Shown here one piece after another: positions 1 through 10,880 of a stretch of 64,000 nt of DNA. The translations under genes and the position numbers were made by a program. Location of the stretch: NCBI GenBank assembly GCA_003550325.1, contig QKWP01000099.1, forward strand, positions 371,530 to 435,529. Direction: 5' to 3'. This stretch comes from Gigaspora rosea. Lineage: Eukaryota; Glomeromycota; Glomeromycetes; Diversisporales; Gigasporaceae. Numbering within the stretch: position 1 is the first letter of the stretch; every line of letters starts with the position of its first letter. Under the pieces are notes generated by a model. That model was not told the DNA's origin, did no database searches, and saw nothing but the letters and a program-made list of their open reading frames with translations.

Positions 1-222
1 TTTTTTTTTTTGTATTTTTTTTTGTATATTTTTTTTTTGTTTTTTTAACTTACTTTTTTTTATTTTATTTATAATTGTGGTTGCAATTGTGGCGCCATTA
101 AAATAAGATTTTTTTCGGGTTTTTTTTGTTTTTTTTGTAATTTTTTTAATAAATTTCTTTTCTTTTTCGGTTTTTTTTTGTTTTAAACTAACTATTTTTT
201 TTTATTTCAGCATTAACAATTA
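1..222. repeat. T-rich low-complexity DNA
   Basis: Long T runs separated by single G or A bases. No coding signal or structured element is visible. Confidence 0.8.
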
Positions 223-282
223 GTCGTTGTCATTGGAGTCATCGTAATTGGAGCTGTTGTAATTGGAACCATCAAAATTTTA
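223..282 (-). repeat. 15-bp tandem repeat, possible coding tail
   Basis: About three good copies and one poor copy of a 15-bp unit containing ATTGGA. Fifteen bases is five codons, and on the minus strand one frame reads Ser-Asn-(Tyr/Asp)-x-x repeats ending in a stop. Asn/Asp-rich C-terminal tails of this kind are common in fungal proteins. The frame is broken by a stop a few codons upstream, so this could be the decayed end of a gene cut by the element starting at 346, or plain repeat. Confidence 0.35.
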
Positions 283-584
283 ATTGAAGTTATCAGTTGC
301 AGAATTGTTGAAGTCGATGCTGATTTTTCTTGTTTAGGTTCTGGGCAGTGTTTAAAATTTAGATCTAAAACTATATGCACAGCGTGCAAGAATTGGAAAG
401 GTTTTGAGTGCACAAACAACCAACCTGTTGCACATTTGTGCATGTAAAAAAAATTTTTTCATGCATATATATTTTTATTACACATGTCCTTATAATATTT
501 GCTACCATGAAATGTAAATTTACTCTTTAATTATATTAATATTGAAGGAATAAAATTTATTTCAAGTGCCTTTGTAAAAATTCT

Positions 585-718
585 ACAATTACCTCTTTGA
601 ATCTTAGTAGCAATATGACTTCTGATAAAGGTGCAAAAATATTAGCTGATTCACTTTGTAAAAATACCTTTCTGACTCATTTAAAACTTAATGGAATTAA
701 ATTGGTTTTGAAGGTTTA
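585..718 (+). pseudogene. Leucine-rich-repeat (RNI/NLR-type) gene fragment
   Basis: About 44 codons read through in one frame from 585 to a TAA near 718. They include ITSLNLSSN, DKGAKILADSLCKNT and LTHLKLNG, the pattern of ribonuclease-inhibitor-type leucine-rich repeats (LxxLxLxxN, then xxGAxxLAxxLxxNxxL). There is no start codon in frame and no continuation on either side. It lies wholly inside the hAT-like element, so it is probably a captured host fragment. The family assignment rests on motif spacing alone. Confidence 0.55.
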
Positions 719-1123
719 AATACATTAGTGAAGGTCCTTGGCAAAAATTTGAAAATTGTGGCATCAAATTTATAGTTCATCTATTTAAATATTTAATTAG
801 TTACCTGTGCATTACGACATTTTAGATCATTCAAAATTTATAATAGTAGTTACTATAATATTCTAGAAATCTGTAACATTTTTGATCGTATACATAATTG
901 GGGATATATGGCCAGTTTGTTTACTTGATTGTTGTGTGCGAATATTCTATGATTACATTATTATAATAGTTTGTCATAGATTATTACTACATTTTTGAGA
1001 CTTTCTTAAAATAAAGTAATAAAAAAAATATTTCATATGATCATATTTATTTTACAATGGTCTTATTTTAGCATCAACTCCAATAATTAAAATAAAAATG
1101 ATCTGTAATATCATACTTAGTAT

Positions 1124-1159
1124 GTTCCTGGTTTTAGTGTGACTGCATCGCACAGCTAC
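1124..1159 (+). repeat. Recurrent stem-loop repeat, copy 1
   Basis: Begins GTTCCTGGTTTTAGTGTGAC and ends CAGCTAC. The middle can fold into a roughly 7-bp stem with a TGC loop. Related copies are at 10558, 14313, 33948 (reverse), 35584, 43428 and 52170. Confidence 0.7.
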
Positions 1160-1532
1160 TCTAATTCATTTCTGTTTACTTACAAACATTTACTATCAAT
1201 TATACATATATTACTGTATTATTTATAGTAATAGTGATAGTAATTGCTTAAATTAGAAAAGTAGTAGATTTGCAAATTACAAATTATTAACATTATAACT
1301 AATATCATTAATATATATATTTAATATATTTTGTGCATTAAAATTTAAAGTTCTCTCATGCATATAATTTTTTGTGCATAAAAATTTAAAATTTTTTGTT
1401 GCGCATAACTTTTTGTGCATTATTTTTATAAAATTTTAGATGCATATTTGCGCACTTAGCTTGTTAAAATTTTGTGCACATAAAATATATATGTGCACAT
1501 GTGCATCATGTGCATGCCAATTTTAAACACTG

Positions 1533-1587
1533 GTTCTGGGGAGTATGGCCGCAAGGCTAAAGGAATTGACGAAAGGGCACCGCGAGA
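1533..1587 (+). rRNA. Degenerate SSU (18S-like) rRNA fragment
   Basis: Reads GGAGTATGGCCGCAAGGCT, then AAAGGAATTGACGAAAGGGC, then ACC. This is the near-universal SSU rRNA segment around the 'GGAATTGACGGAAGGGCACC' block, minus about 7 bases (GAAACTT) and with substitutions. The preceding GGTTCTGGG also matches the rRNA context and is present on both sides of the hAT-like insertion. It is only about 55 bp and not functional. The GAAAGGGCACC block favours nuclear 18S over an organelle origin. Confidence 0.65.
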
Positions 1588-1700
1588 GTTTTTTTTTTGT
1601 TTTAGTTTAATGTGGTTTTTTTTTGTTTTAGTTTAGTGTAGTTTTTTTTTGTTTTAGTTTAGTGTAGTTTTTTTTTGTTTTAGTTTAGTGTAGTTTTTTT
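1588..1700. repeat. 26-bp tandem repeat, about 4 copies
   Basis: The unit is a T run followed by GTTTTAGTTTAGTGTA. Unit starts (the GTTTTAG) fall at 1599, 1625, 1651 and 1677. It directly follows the rRNA-like fragment and grades into AT-rich DNA to about 1820. Confidence 0.85.
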
Positions 1701-1823
1701 TAATAAATTAAATTATACGATTATTTTTTTTTTAATAATAATAAATTAAATTTTTTTTAATAAATAAAATTTTTTTTAATAAACTTAATTTTTTAAAAAT
1801 TATAATAATAAATAATAAATATT

Positions 1824-1908
1824 GACCAATCAAAATCAATTGCGTGATTCACATGATGACCGATTTGTATCGGTCATCACGTAATCACATGATCAATTTT
1901 GATTGGTC
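1824..1908. repeat. Imperfect 40-bp inverted repeat
   Basis: The left arm starts GACCAATCAAAATCAATTGC and the right arm ends ATCAATTTTGATTGGTC, around a centre near 1866. GACCAATCA/TGATTGGTC-type arms recur in other intergenic parts of the window, so this may be a very short foldback MITE. Confidence 0.6.
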
Positions 1909-2049
1909 GATCATGGGGTCGCCATGGTGACATATCTCCATAAAATAACACCCTAAATTTATTTATATTTTTCTTGAATAGCCACATTCTTAAATGAAAC
2001 AAATTATAATAAATCTTGAATTTAGAAGCTAGCTGAACCTTATACGGTA

Positions 2050-2587
2050 TTACCCAGCCCACCGGACCTCTGCCTTGAGTCACAAGATGCTGCGCTAGAT
2101 GTACCGATCATGCCAGAAGTGCCACATGTGATGGATCTGCTGCATGTGACTAATCAGCCACATATAATAAATCAGTCGTTTGTTGCAACTAAGGCATAAA
2201 GGATTAATATGATAGAATCGGCATAAGGGGCTGATATGATCGAAATAGCATAAATGATGGATCAACCCTTTATAGCACAAAAGACATATGTGTTTATTAA
2301 TAGATAGATTTATATATATACGGGCGATATTCGCTCCACTTTGTAGACATGTTCGCCATTATATTTTTTTATTATTAATAAAAGATATTCTATTACATTA
2401 TCGATTCATAAATTACATCACGCACTTTTTCCTATTGCCAAATCACTATAATTAAACCCTCTCACTAGTCTAAACACTAACAACTACGATAAACCACTGC
2501 GCAGTTCGTGTCTCTGCACTCACGTAACTCCCTGTCGATAGTTGCTCCGTTAGCTTTGATTTCTGAGATGTATTTCGTGGGTTAACA
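2050..2587 (+). repeat. 5' LTR of Ty3/gypsy element 1
   Basis: Matches 9067-9607 with scattered substitutions, ending GGGTTAACA. It contains a block beginning TATATATATACGGGCGATAT shared with the 3' copy. The expected leading TG is missing (TTACCC here, TGTTACCC in the 3' LTR). Confidence 0.92.
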
Positions 2588-2588
2588 A

Positions 2589-2608
2589 TTGGTGGTGACT
2601 GTGAGATA
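2589..2608 (+). promoter_or_regulatory. Primer binding site, element 1
   Basis: TTGGTGGTGACTGTGAGAT begins one base after the LTR. It starts TTGG, as expected for complementarity to a tRNA 3' CCA end. Element 2 has the same sequence with one change, at the same spacing. The tRNA species is not assigned. Confidence 0.6.
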
Positions 2609-2785
2609 TGTAACGAGAATCGAAGTTGAGAATATAAAGGTAACTCTGTGTGAGTTTGAACAAATTACTCTGTGTGAGTAACGATATCCGATTCTGTGTG
2701 AAAAAAAAAAATAAATAAATTTTTTGGTATCAACTTGGAGAAGGAAGTTAAAAGAAAATAAAAGTATTATACTTATCGTAGGGAA

Positions 2786-3700
2786 ATGGCTATGGATTCT
2801 GCACAACTGAGACTTCTCCTCAAGCAGGTGGCTGATGGTTTTAAGGAGGTTGCTAATGAGTTCAAACGAGGAGCTAATAATGGAATGAAGAATTGAATAG
2901 CGTTAAGATAGAACCATTTTACGATAAAAAAAAGGAAGATCCCACCAAATAGATTGAAATGTTTGAGAAAGCAGCCCTAGCCAACAATTGGAAAAATGGA
3001 AGAAAAATCGAAATTGTCTCGGGATACCTGTTTGAAGCTGCCGCTTATTGGTACGAGGATATCAAAGGTACCATCACCAGCTGGTCTGATGCCGAGGACT
3101 TCGTTTGTAACCCTGTTCAATAAAGGATTTGGAACCCTAGAAAAGAAAAACAAATGGCATAATGAATTACATAACATCAAGCAAGGAAAAGATGAACACG
3201 TACCCAAATATATCATAAGGTTCAAACCCCTTAAGAAAAAAGTAAACCCGCACAAGTCACCTGATGACTACGTTGTGCGTTTATTTTTGTCAGGGCTTAG
3301 ACAGGAAATTGCCAGGTATATAGCAATGAAAGACCCCCAAAACCTAGAGGAAGCCATCAGATAGCCGAGCAATTAGGAGCAGGAAAACATTATAGAAAAA
3401 ATAAAATAGAAAGAGGAAGAACTCAAGAAAGGAGGTTAGAGGATGACATTGACCAACTAACGCAGAAAATGCAACAAATGTCGTTGAGTTATGCCTCCCT
3501 CACCTCTGCACTGGCAGCACAGGAGACCCTCGGTATTAGACCCCCTCAACGCCCTAGGACTAGCTCCCATAACGAAGGTCCTGTGGCACAAAATTGCTAC
3601 AGCTGTGGTGAACGCAGACACCTGGCATGAAATTGTCTGTCTGAAAGAAGTGACCGAAATGGACGTAGTAATGTTTTACAAAATAGGAGGGTAAACATGG
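2786..3700 (+). pseudogene. gag of Ty3/gypsy element 1 (broken)
   Basis: An ATG at 2786 opens a short coiled-coil-like stretch (MAMDSAQLRLLLKQVADGFK) that stops after about 36 codons. Capsid-like sequence follows in shifted frames: AAAYWYED near 3040, then the reading through 3364 with QEIARYIAMKDP. A CCHC zinc knuckle lies at 3595-3636 (Cys-x2-Cys-x4-His-x4-Cys) but contains an in-frame TGA at 3628. Several frameshifts and stops make this a dead gag. Confidence 0.8.
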
Positions 3701-3965
3701 CCCGGGTGAAGGATTACGCCTCTGACGAAGAACAGGTATATGTTGGAGTTCAAGACCGCCACAAGCCGTATAACACAAACTGAAATACTTACAAAACAGG
3801 AAAACTAAAAATGAATTTAACCTAAGGAGTCGTACCAGCACCAGCCCTATACAAGTAGAAGAAACCGTCGACCAACCCTCTAGTAGCAAGAAGCAGAGGT
3901 CAAAAAGACAACCGTCGATAATCAATCAGATCGAGCCATATGATATAGCAGATAATATTATAAAA

Positions 3966-4400
3966 ATGCAGTCTAGTGCAACCATTGCACAGATGTTAAA
4001 CTACCCAAATCAAAGAAAGAACCTCGCTAGGATACTACGCCGCAAACCGGCACCTGCCGAAGCCAATAATATTAATTGCGTGACTCAAATAAATGACCTA
4101 AGAGTATACCAAACCACCACCGCCAAATGTAACGTGAGAATAAAAGGTAATCCTGTAGTAGCAATTCTTGATTCCGGGGTGGCCGTGAGCATCATCACAA
4201 ATAAACTGCGAAAGAAATTGGCCCTTGATATCGATGCTCCCTTGAAGGTGGTGGTAGTAATGTAATGGCAAAAAGAAAGAGCATTAGAAAAGATCAATGA
4301 GGTTAAGCTTACTATACAGGATATACTTATACCTACCACATCCAAGTAATCGAGTCCCCAGAGGAGACCCTTCTTCTGGGTACTGATTGGTTCAAAATGG
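3966..4400 (+). pseudogene. Retropepsin-like protease region, element 1
   Basis: About 100 codons contain AKCNVRIKGNPVVAILDSG near 4125-4175. The active-site Asp-Ser-Gly is followed by VAVSIIT, and a downstream LLGTDWF (about 4373-4396) is the usual second protease landmark of Ty3/gypsy elements. The frame ends at 4265 and resumes from 4397 in another frame, so a frameshift separates the two halves. Confidence 0.8.
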
Positions 4401-5636
4401 TCCAAGCCCAGTGGAATTTTAATACCTGGACCTTAAAAATAAAATACAGAGGGGCGGAAACAGTCGTATTAACCACTCATTCAGATGATCAGCCCCTTGA
4501 TAATAATAAAGAGTCAGACGGCATGGAAGACTTGTTGGAAGAACTCAAGTTTGAGGAAGAGGAACTAAAAGAATGTGAGACATATTACTCTGAAGGATGG
4601 GAAGTGGATGAAGTAGAAGAAAACAACATAGAAATTTATGAAGGAGACAACCCATCTGTTTTTCTAATGGAAGTTGACCCCATAAACCCAAACGACCCAA
4701 AGCCTCTTAGCCATTTAAGTAAGGAGGAAAGAGCAGTCATGGAGAAATTATTAGAGGATAATGAGACCGCCTTCGCGGAAAATATTGCAGAAGAAGGCCA
4801 AACTTTGGAGCTCAGGTGTACTAATTTGACTTACCATGAAATCAATACTGGTACCGCTCGACCGGTTTGTCAAACCTATTATCGTACCTCCAAAGACGAA
4901 CAGGACTTTTTGTATAAAGAAATCGCAGCTCTAGAAAATAAAAGGATTATAAAGAAATGCAAGAGCCCCTGGGCCTCGCCGTTGTTATAGTACCTAAAAA
5001 GAACGGAAGAAAAAGATTATGTATCAACTATCGAAGGTTAAACAGTGTAACTGAAAGAGATGTCTACCCATTACCTTTGATAGAAGAGGTTCTCGAAGCC
5101 TTCCAAGGCGCCCAGTAGTTCTTCAGTCTAGACCTAGCCAGTGGTTACTGGCAGGTTGCTATGAAAGATGAAGACAAAATAAAAACAACGTTCATAACCA
5201 AATTCAGCACTTACATGCTTAACATAATGCCGTTTGGTTTATGTAATGCCCCAGCAACCTTCCAATGGCTTATGGATGAGGTCCTAGGGGACTTTAAGGA
5301 GAAGTTCGCTGTAGTGTTCCTTGATGACATTACTATCTACTCCAAGACCTTTAACGAGCACGTACGCCATCTAGAAGCTGTTTTCACCACCCTAGAAAAA
5401 GCAAACTTAAAATTAAACAAAGAAAAATGTTATTTTTTCCTTTGGAGATAAAATTCCTTGGTCACATGGTGACACATAAAGGAATTCTACCAGACGAGAA
5501 CAAAGTAATAAAAGTTAAGGATTTTCCCACACCTACTAACCTACGTCAACTAAGAGAATTCTTGGGCCTTGCCTCCTACTACCGGAGGTTCATCAAGGAT
5601 TTCTCAAAGTTGGCCCGACCCCTACACACCTATTGA
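4397..5636 (+). pseudogene. Reverse transcriptase region, element 1
   Basis: An acidic linker (4397-4850) leads to RT. Landmarks: a YRTSKDEQDFLYKEIAAL segment, VPKKNGRKRLCINYRRLN (about 4990-5040), FSLDLASGYWQVAMKDEDK (about 5120-5180), PFGLCNAPATFQ (about 5232) and the catalytic FLDD (about 5317-5328). The thumb and connection (KFLGHMVTHKGI, LREFLGLASYYRRFI) follow to 5636. Breaks include a stop at 4988, a TAG near 5116, a frameshift near 5440 and a TGA at about 5634. Confidence 0.88.
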
Positions 5637-6368
5637 AAAATAGGACCAACCCTATGAATGGAAGAAGGACCAGCAGGAAGCATTCAAGACCTTGAAGAGT
5701 AAACTAATTACTGCGCCAGTCCTCTATTACCCTGACTTTTCGAAACCTTTACATTTGCATACTGACGCTTCGGGTACGGGGCTGGGAGCCGTATTAGCTC
5801 AGGTAACTGAGGATAAGAAAGAATACACCGTAGCGTATGCGAGTAGAAGCCTTACGGGAGCAGAAAAAACTACCACGTGACTGAGTTGGAACGTTTGGCC
5901 GTGGTGTGGGCCATCGAGCATTTTCACCAATACCTAGGCACCACCCACTTTTACTTGGTAACCGACCACTCGGCCCTCAAGTGGCTTAAAACTACGGAGC
6001 TGAAGGGTAAGCGAGCCAGGTGGATATTACGCTTAGAACCCTACAACTTCACTATCGTCCATAGGGCAGGTCAGAAACATAATACCGCCGACACATTGTC
6101 CAGGTTACATGACACAGAAAGAGAAGTAGGAGTAAACACGGTAGTGACTGACCTAGAGAAATCAACGACAAAAAGGTTAGAGGGAGAAAAAGAATTGAAG
6201 AAATTAAAAACAAAAATAAAAGGAAAATTGGAATTCTCCAGAATAAGTACTAGACATTGCAAGGACCTCCGGTATAAGGGCAAAACTACATACTATGGCG
6301 ACACCTACTATATGTACAAACACAAAAAGTTAGGAGGTCACTATGCTCTGACCGAATTAAACCTCTAG
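5637..6368 (+). pseudogene. RNase H region, element 1
   Basis: The RT-connected RNase H begins with YPDFSKPLHLHTDASGTGLG (about 5728-5785) and continues GAVLAQ, YASRSLTGAEK. After a frameshift at 5877 it continues [28 protein letters not shown] and NTADTLSRL (about 6080-6110). The acidic residues of the fold (TDAS, ELE, TDHS, ADTLSR) are all present. A Lys/Glu-rich linker follows to 6368. Confidence 0.85.
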
Positions 6369-7090
6369 GAGCCCTTCTATCTACACCATTTCTTCAATTA
6401 TAAACAAATTACTCACGAGCCCAAACAACTCATTCTACTTCGAGAACAGTTGTTAGATGCAGCACAGCAAAAACTATTACAGAGAAAGATTCAAAAGGAA
6501 TTAGACGTAGATATGGGGACCAAGCAAAGAATTAACCTAGAATTACATAAAGTTGTTAATTCTTTAAAAAACATAAAACCTGAGGAAGAAGAAGAGGATG
6601 CTCAGGTATGCTTGGTAAATGCTACCTACGAACCTATGTTACTAATTTCTGAGGAGTTAACTCCTCCAAATAGTGATGACAAAGAAAAAACTATTACTGA
6701 TGAAAATAACGACCAACTAGGCAGTGATGAGCCCGACAAGACCTCGGTAATAGTTTTTGAATTAATGAGCCCTAGATGCAGGAGAAGGTTAGTATTTGTC
6801 AAAGCATGTGTGGATAACGGTCATGAATACCATTTGTACCTACACCCTACTCTTGGTATGCACTACGCTGCAAGAAGGCTTGATCTCCGCAGAGCTGTAT
6901 ACCATCTAGAATTCATCACATTTCCCCTTATTGCTAATGACCCAATGGACTTGATCACTCTCCAACATTGGGTTACTAAAGGAGCCCAAAGAGCCGGGTT
7001 GGACGTGGCTTCGATCCAATGAAATGGGCTGAGCGCAGCAGTTATTGAAGAGTTAACGCCCGCACGGGTGAAATAAATCCAGTTAGACAT

Positions 7091-7133
<43 letters not shown>

Positions 7134-7495
7134 ACAGGTAGAATAATGGACGTGACAATTGTAAAGCTGGTCATGACACCAATATGCGAAAAAAGGGCAC
7201 ATTAAAAATAGAATAGCAAAGTTAGATAACGAACTAAAAAAAAAAAGCTGACACAGTAAAATCAAATCAGAAAAAACAAATACAGTCCAGGTACCGGTGT
7301 CCTGGCAACCAAATGAAATGGATAACGAAGAATTTAATCATTTAAAACAATACATAGAAAACAAAGATTTCCTCCCAGACCTCGACTTGAGAGAGCAAAG
7401 CAGAATTAGGACAAAAAGCCATTTCTATGAATATAAAAATGGACACCTATACAAGAAAGATAGAAGAAAAAATCAAAGAGAATTTTACTAAGGGT
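6369..7495 (+). pseudogene. RNase H-integrase linker region, element 1
   Basis: An open frame from 6450 to 7022 encodes a 190-residue acidic, Lys/Glu-rich segment of no recognised domain. It is followed by a pure A tract (about 7092-7129), and a short frame from 7297 to 7491 encodes YKNGHLYKKDRRKNQREFY, the strand that usually precedes the integrase zinc-binding domain. Variable linkers at this position are common in Ty3/gypsy polyproteins. Confidence 0.6.
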
Positions 7496-8560
7496 CGTTA
7501 AAATCGCAAAGTAGAAACCATACTTTACCTAATGCATGCCCACCTTACTAGCGGACATTTTGGGACAGAGGGAATGTTCAGAAAAATTAAGAAAAATTAT
7601 TATTGGCCACAGATGTACGAGAACATTCGTATATATGTTCAATCTTGCGACAGCTGCCAATGAAGGGGATGAAAGAGGATTAATGGCCCACTACAGCCAA
7701 TACCAGTAGGACCGCCTTTCCAGAAAATTGGAATAGACATAGTAGGCCCTTTGCCCTTAACTACGCAAGGAAATACATAGTCGTAGCAACGGACTATGCT
7801 ACGAAGTGGCCTGAAGCGAAACCCATCCCAAAGGTAGACTCCCAGCAAGTGTCAAAATTTATCTACGAAGACGTGATTTGCCGCCATGGGTGCACAGAAC
7901 TGATATTATCTGATAGAGAATCCCATTTCAGAAATGAGGTGGTTAGAGAAGTACTAAAAAAATTCCAAGTCAAGCAATTATTTTCCACGCCATACTACCC
8001 ACGGACCAATGGTTTAGTGGAACGGTTCAATCGCACATTATGCGAATCACTTGCTAAATCCGTAACACTAGACCAAGAATGGGACCTATTGGTATCACCC
8101 ACATTGTTCGCCTATCGAACAATGAAACAAGCTAATACTAAAATAGAGCCGTTTTATCTCACTTATGGCAGACAGCCAAGGTTCCTCTGTCAAGAATCGT
8201 GCGATATTCTAGAAGAAAATTTATTAGAATGACTATATAAGTTGGAAAATGAATTGGTCGAAAAAAGATTAGCATCTAATCAAAGAATTGCAAAACAACA
8301 GTTAAAGCAAAAAGAAAAATTTGACAAGAAATTAACTAAAGGTGATACTATCCAAATCAGGGATAAGGTCCTACTATTCGATGCCGCCTTAGATCAACAA
8401 CATACGTGGAAGCTACGACCAAAATGGAAGGGTCCATATTATGTACATAATATACCATTTCCAGGAGTGTAAAAGCTGCAAACTATACCAGAAAGGTGAT
8501 TACCACACCTATGAGTCTATCCCTTCTTAGGAAATATCATGAACGAAGCCCGATCGGTAA
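7496..8560 (+). pseudogene. Integrase region, element 1
   Basis: The HHCC domain is visible in pieces (MHAHLTSGHFGTEGMFRKIK, YYWPQMYENIR, SCDSCQ). Catalytic core landmarks are DIVGPLP (first Asp, near 7735), LSDRESHFRNE (second Asp, about 7900-7935) and NGLVERFNRTLCE (Glu, about 8011-8050). The C-terminal part has LRPKWKGPYYVHN (about 8414-8455). A frameshift near 7660 (inside SCDSC) and stops at 8230 and 8470 disable it. Confidence 0.88.
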
Positions 8561-8639
8561 GAAAGAAATTTCGAATGAACCGAGGAATCTATAAAAGAAA
8601 AGAGGCAATTGAGATTAAGTAAAAATAAAATAAGTTTGC

Positions 8640-9032
8640 CATGACTGCAAATTTCTGAGACGTCTTTTCAGACCTAACTGGTGCCCAAGACCGGGTGTTG
8701 AAGTCAACATACCCACCTTCGACCCAACAGGGGAACTCCAACCCCAAATAGTCACTGCATACCTAAGCATATTGCAAATGCCGAGAGAAGGAAAACGAGA
8801 AAAAGCATTAGCCTACGCCTACTATGTGGGTCAACTTATAGAAACAATGACGACCACTCCTGCTCAAAGGACAGCGTGTAGAAATCTCCTTACTAAATAT
8901 TACACTACAGTGGTGGAAAGAGTCTACTATATCTTTCTAAGATGGGGAGTGGATCAAATTGCTCGAACAAAGATATTAAATTTTCGGATGATTAGAGATT
9001 TAAGATTATCTAAATATCAATCCCTTTTATAG
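8640..9032 (+). CDS. Extra ORF between integrase and 3' LTR, element 1
   Basis: An open frame from an ATG at 8772 encodes 86 residues to the TAG at 9030-9032. Its reading may extend upstream to about 8640 with different frames. Landmarks are REGKREKALAYAYYVGQLIE, then YYTTVVERV, RWGVDQIA, FRMIRDLRLSKYQSLL. A protein with the same landmarks in the same order occurs between integrase and 3' LTR of element 2 (22429-22790, minus). No known domain was recognised. It could be a structural or regulatory accessory protein of the element. Confidence 0.6.
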   Translation, partial: HDCKFLRRLFRPNWCPRPGVEVNIPTFDPTGELQPQIVTAYLSILQMPREGKREKALAYAYYVGQLIETMTTTPAQRTACRNLLTKYYTTVVERVYYIFLRWGVDQIARTKILNFRMIRDLRLSKYQSLL

Positions 9033-9049
9033 TAACTCATGAAACTCGT

Positions 9050-9066
9050 GATTAAGCGGGGGAGAT
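9050..9066 (+). promoter_or_regulatory. Polypurine tract, element 1
   Basis: TAAGCGGGGGAGAT lies immediately before the 3' LTR (TGTTACCC). This is the expected plus-strand priming site. Confidence 0.75.
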
Positions 9067-9607
9067 TGTTACCCAGCCTACCGGACCCCTGCCTCGAGTC
9101 ACAAGAATGCTGCGCTAGATGTACCGATCATGCCAGAAGTGCCACATGTGATGGATCTGCCGCATGTGACTAATCAGCCACATATGATAGATTAGTCGTT
9201 TGTTGCAACTAAGGCATAAAGGCTTAATATGATGGAATCGGCATAAGGGGCTGATATGATCGAAATAGCATAAATGATGGATCAATCCTTTATAACACAA
9301 GAGACATATGTGTTTATTAATAGATAGATTTATATATATACGGGCGATATTCGCTCCACTTTGTAGGCATGTTCGCCATCATATTTCTTTATTATCAATA
9401 AAAGATATTCTATTACATTATCGATTCATAAATTACATCACGCACTTTTTCCTATTGCCAAATCACTATAATTAAACTCTCTCGCTAGTCTAAACACTAA
9501 CAACTATGATAAACTACTGTGCAGTTCGTGTCTCTATGCTCACGTGACTCCCTGTCGATAGTTGCTCCGTTAGCCTCGATTTCTGAGAGGTATTTTGCGG
9601 GTTAACA
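9067..9607 (+). repeat. 3' LTR of Ty3/gypsy element 1
   Basis: Begins TGTTACCCAGCC and ends GTTAACA, so the termini are an inverted TGTTA/TAACA. It differs from the 5' LTR at a modest number of positions, so the insertion is not brand new. Confidence 0.93.
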
Positions 9608-10557
9608 ACAGTAGTTTAAGCTCTTCAGTAACTCGTACGAATCTTTTATTTTTTTTTTATAGATTAATATTCAATAGTAAATAATAAAACAAGTATAATA
9701 TCGATGTCTAATAAATAAAGATAATTCTAGTAATTATTTGACCAAATTTTAAATAATTTAACTCCAAATCTGGTCCAAGAAATCGATAATTTGACCGGAA
9801 TTATAACCAATAGGTACAATACTTACTAGATTATGCAATTCGCCGATATGTATATCTGATATAGTTATTAAGACAAAATCTATAGTAGGAGGAAATTGAG
9901 TTTTTTGCAACCTTTTAATTAAAATACAAGCCCAAAAACATCAACATTTTATTAGCATTATAATCAATAAGATTTATATGTTTCTAGTGTGGTATTATTC
10001 TTGTATAATGCTTTTGTCTCTTCTGATAATAAAACACTAATCAAGTTCAAAGTAGTGGTTTTATTGTAAAGTGCACATGCCACTCTTTTTCCCATTTATC
10101 CAAGATTATTTTTCCAAAACTTCAAAATTTAACGTGTTGTTCTTGCAAATTGTCCAACAAATACTTTTCTTCCTTTGATTCACGATTATTATTTTAAGGT
10201 TCTAAAAAATGTCAGGGTGGTGTTCTGCAAAGTGCATCTACTAATAGTTTTCCAGTAATTATTTTCATCAATATTTAATAAGAGGTGTTCCTCTTCCTAG
10301 TCAATATTATTCCCAAAGATTCAAAAAAGTCAGTTAATATACTCATAAAGTGTTAATAATTTTAATCCTTCTGATTCAAAATTAACATAATAAGTTCCAA
10401 AGAAGTCAGCGTGATGTTCTTGTAAAATGCATCTACCAATAATTTTTTTCTAAACCAAGTTCATTTACACTATGATATGTCAATATATTTTTAATTTACA
10501 GAGAACTGTACTACATTCTGATGGCCAATGCAAGACTACTCACATTTTCAGTTTTCT

Positions 10558-10590
10558 GCTCCTGGTTTGCTGTAACGTCATGCAGTTATT
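10558..10590 (+). repeat. Diverged stem-loop repeat copy
   Basis: GCTCCTGGTTTGCTGTAACG followed by TCATGCAGTTATT is a decayed form of the GTTCCTGGTTTTAGTGCGAC repeat. The paralogous position near 43428 carries the same decayed form. Confidence 0.45.
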
Positions 10591-10711
10591 TTATACTATA
10601 TACATGCATATAGAGTAAGAAATTTACAAATAAATCTATTTATTATAGTGACTTGGTATTTTGCATACTAACGCCCACTTGCAGATGTGCATAGACACTA
10701 CTTTTAAGCCA

Positions 10712-10880
10712 TATATAGAGACCCCACAACAAAAAGAGGCAATGGCCAAAATACTTTGATTCCGTAATTTCATAAATATCATTAGAAAATTACTCTAATA
10801 CTTTGAAAAATTGCATTTTTTTTAAAAAAAATTTTTTTTGCTTACTGTCTCTTTTTACTATGAGGTTCTCATATATATTT
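10712..10880. mobile_element. Short TIR element (MITE), shared with 44258-44430
   Basis: The left end ATATAGAGACCCCACAACAA continues AAAGAGGCAAT, and the right end is its imperfect inverse (TTACTGTCTCTTTTTACTA, TGAGGTTCTC). The TIRs are about 33 bp. The same element lies at the same place in the paralogous segment, so it was inserted before the duplication. Confidence 0.6.

Larger units (their letters stand above)
346..1532. mobile_element. hAT-like non-autonomous DNA transposon (1187 bp)
   Basis: The ends are inverted (CAGTGTTTAAAATT at the left, its complement AATTTTAAACACTG at the right). The element is flanked by an exact 8-bp direct repeat GTTCTGGG (338-345 and 1533-1540). An 8-bp target duplication with CAGnG termini is the hAT signature. 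No transposase is readable. The interior holds a leucine-rich-repeat-like scrap, one copy of the stem-loop repeat (1124-1159), and GTGCAT-rich sequence near the right end. Confidence 0.75.
2050..9607 (+). mobile_element. Ty3/gypsy LTR retrotransposon 1
   Basis: About 7.56 kb between two near-identical LTRs (2050-2587 and 9067-9607). The domain order is gag, protease, reverse transcriptase, RNase H, integrase, then an extra ORF. Protease before RT, and integrase after RNase H, defines Ty3/gypsy. All ORFs are interrupted. The left flank to about 2049 and the right flank from about 9609 are continuous in the paralogous copy near 42497, which is an empty site. ACGGTA (left) and ACAGTA (right) are the likely 5-6 bp target duplication. 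The left LTR has lost or mutated its initial TG. Confidence 0.92.
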
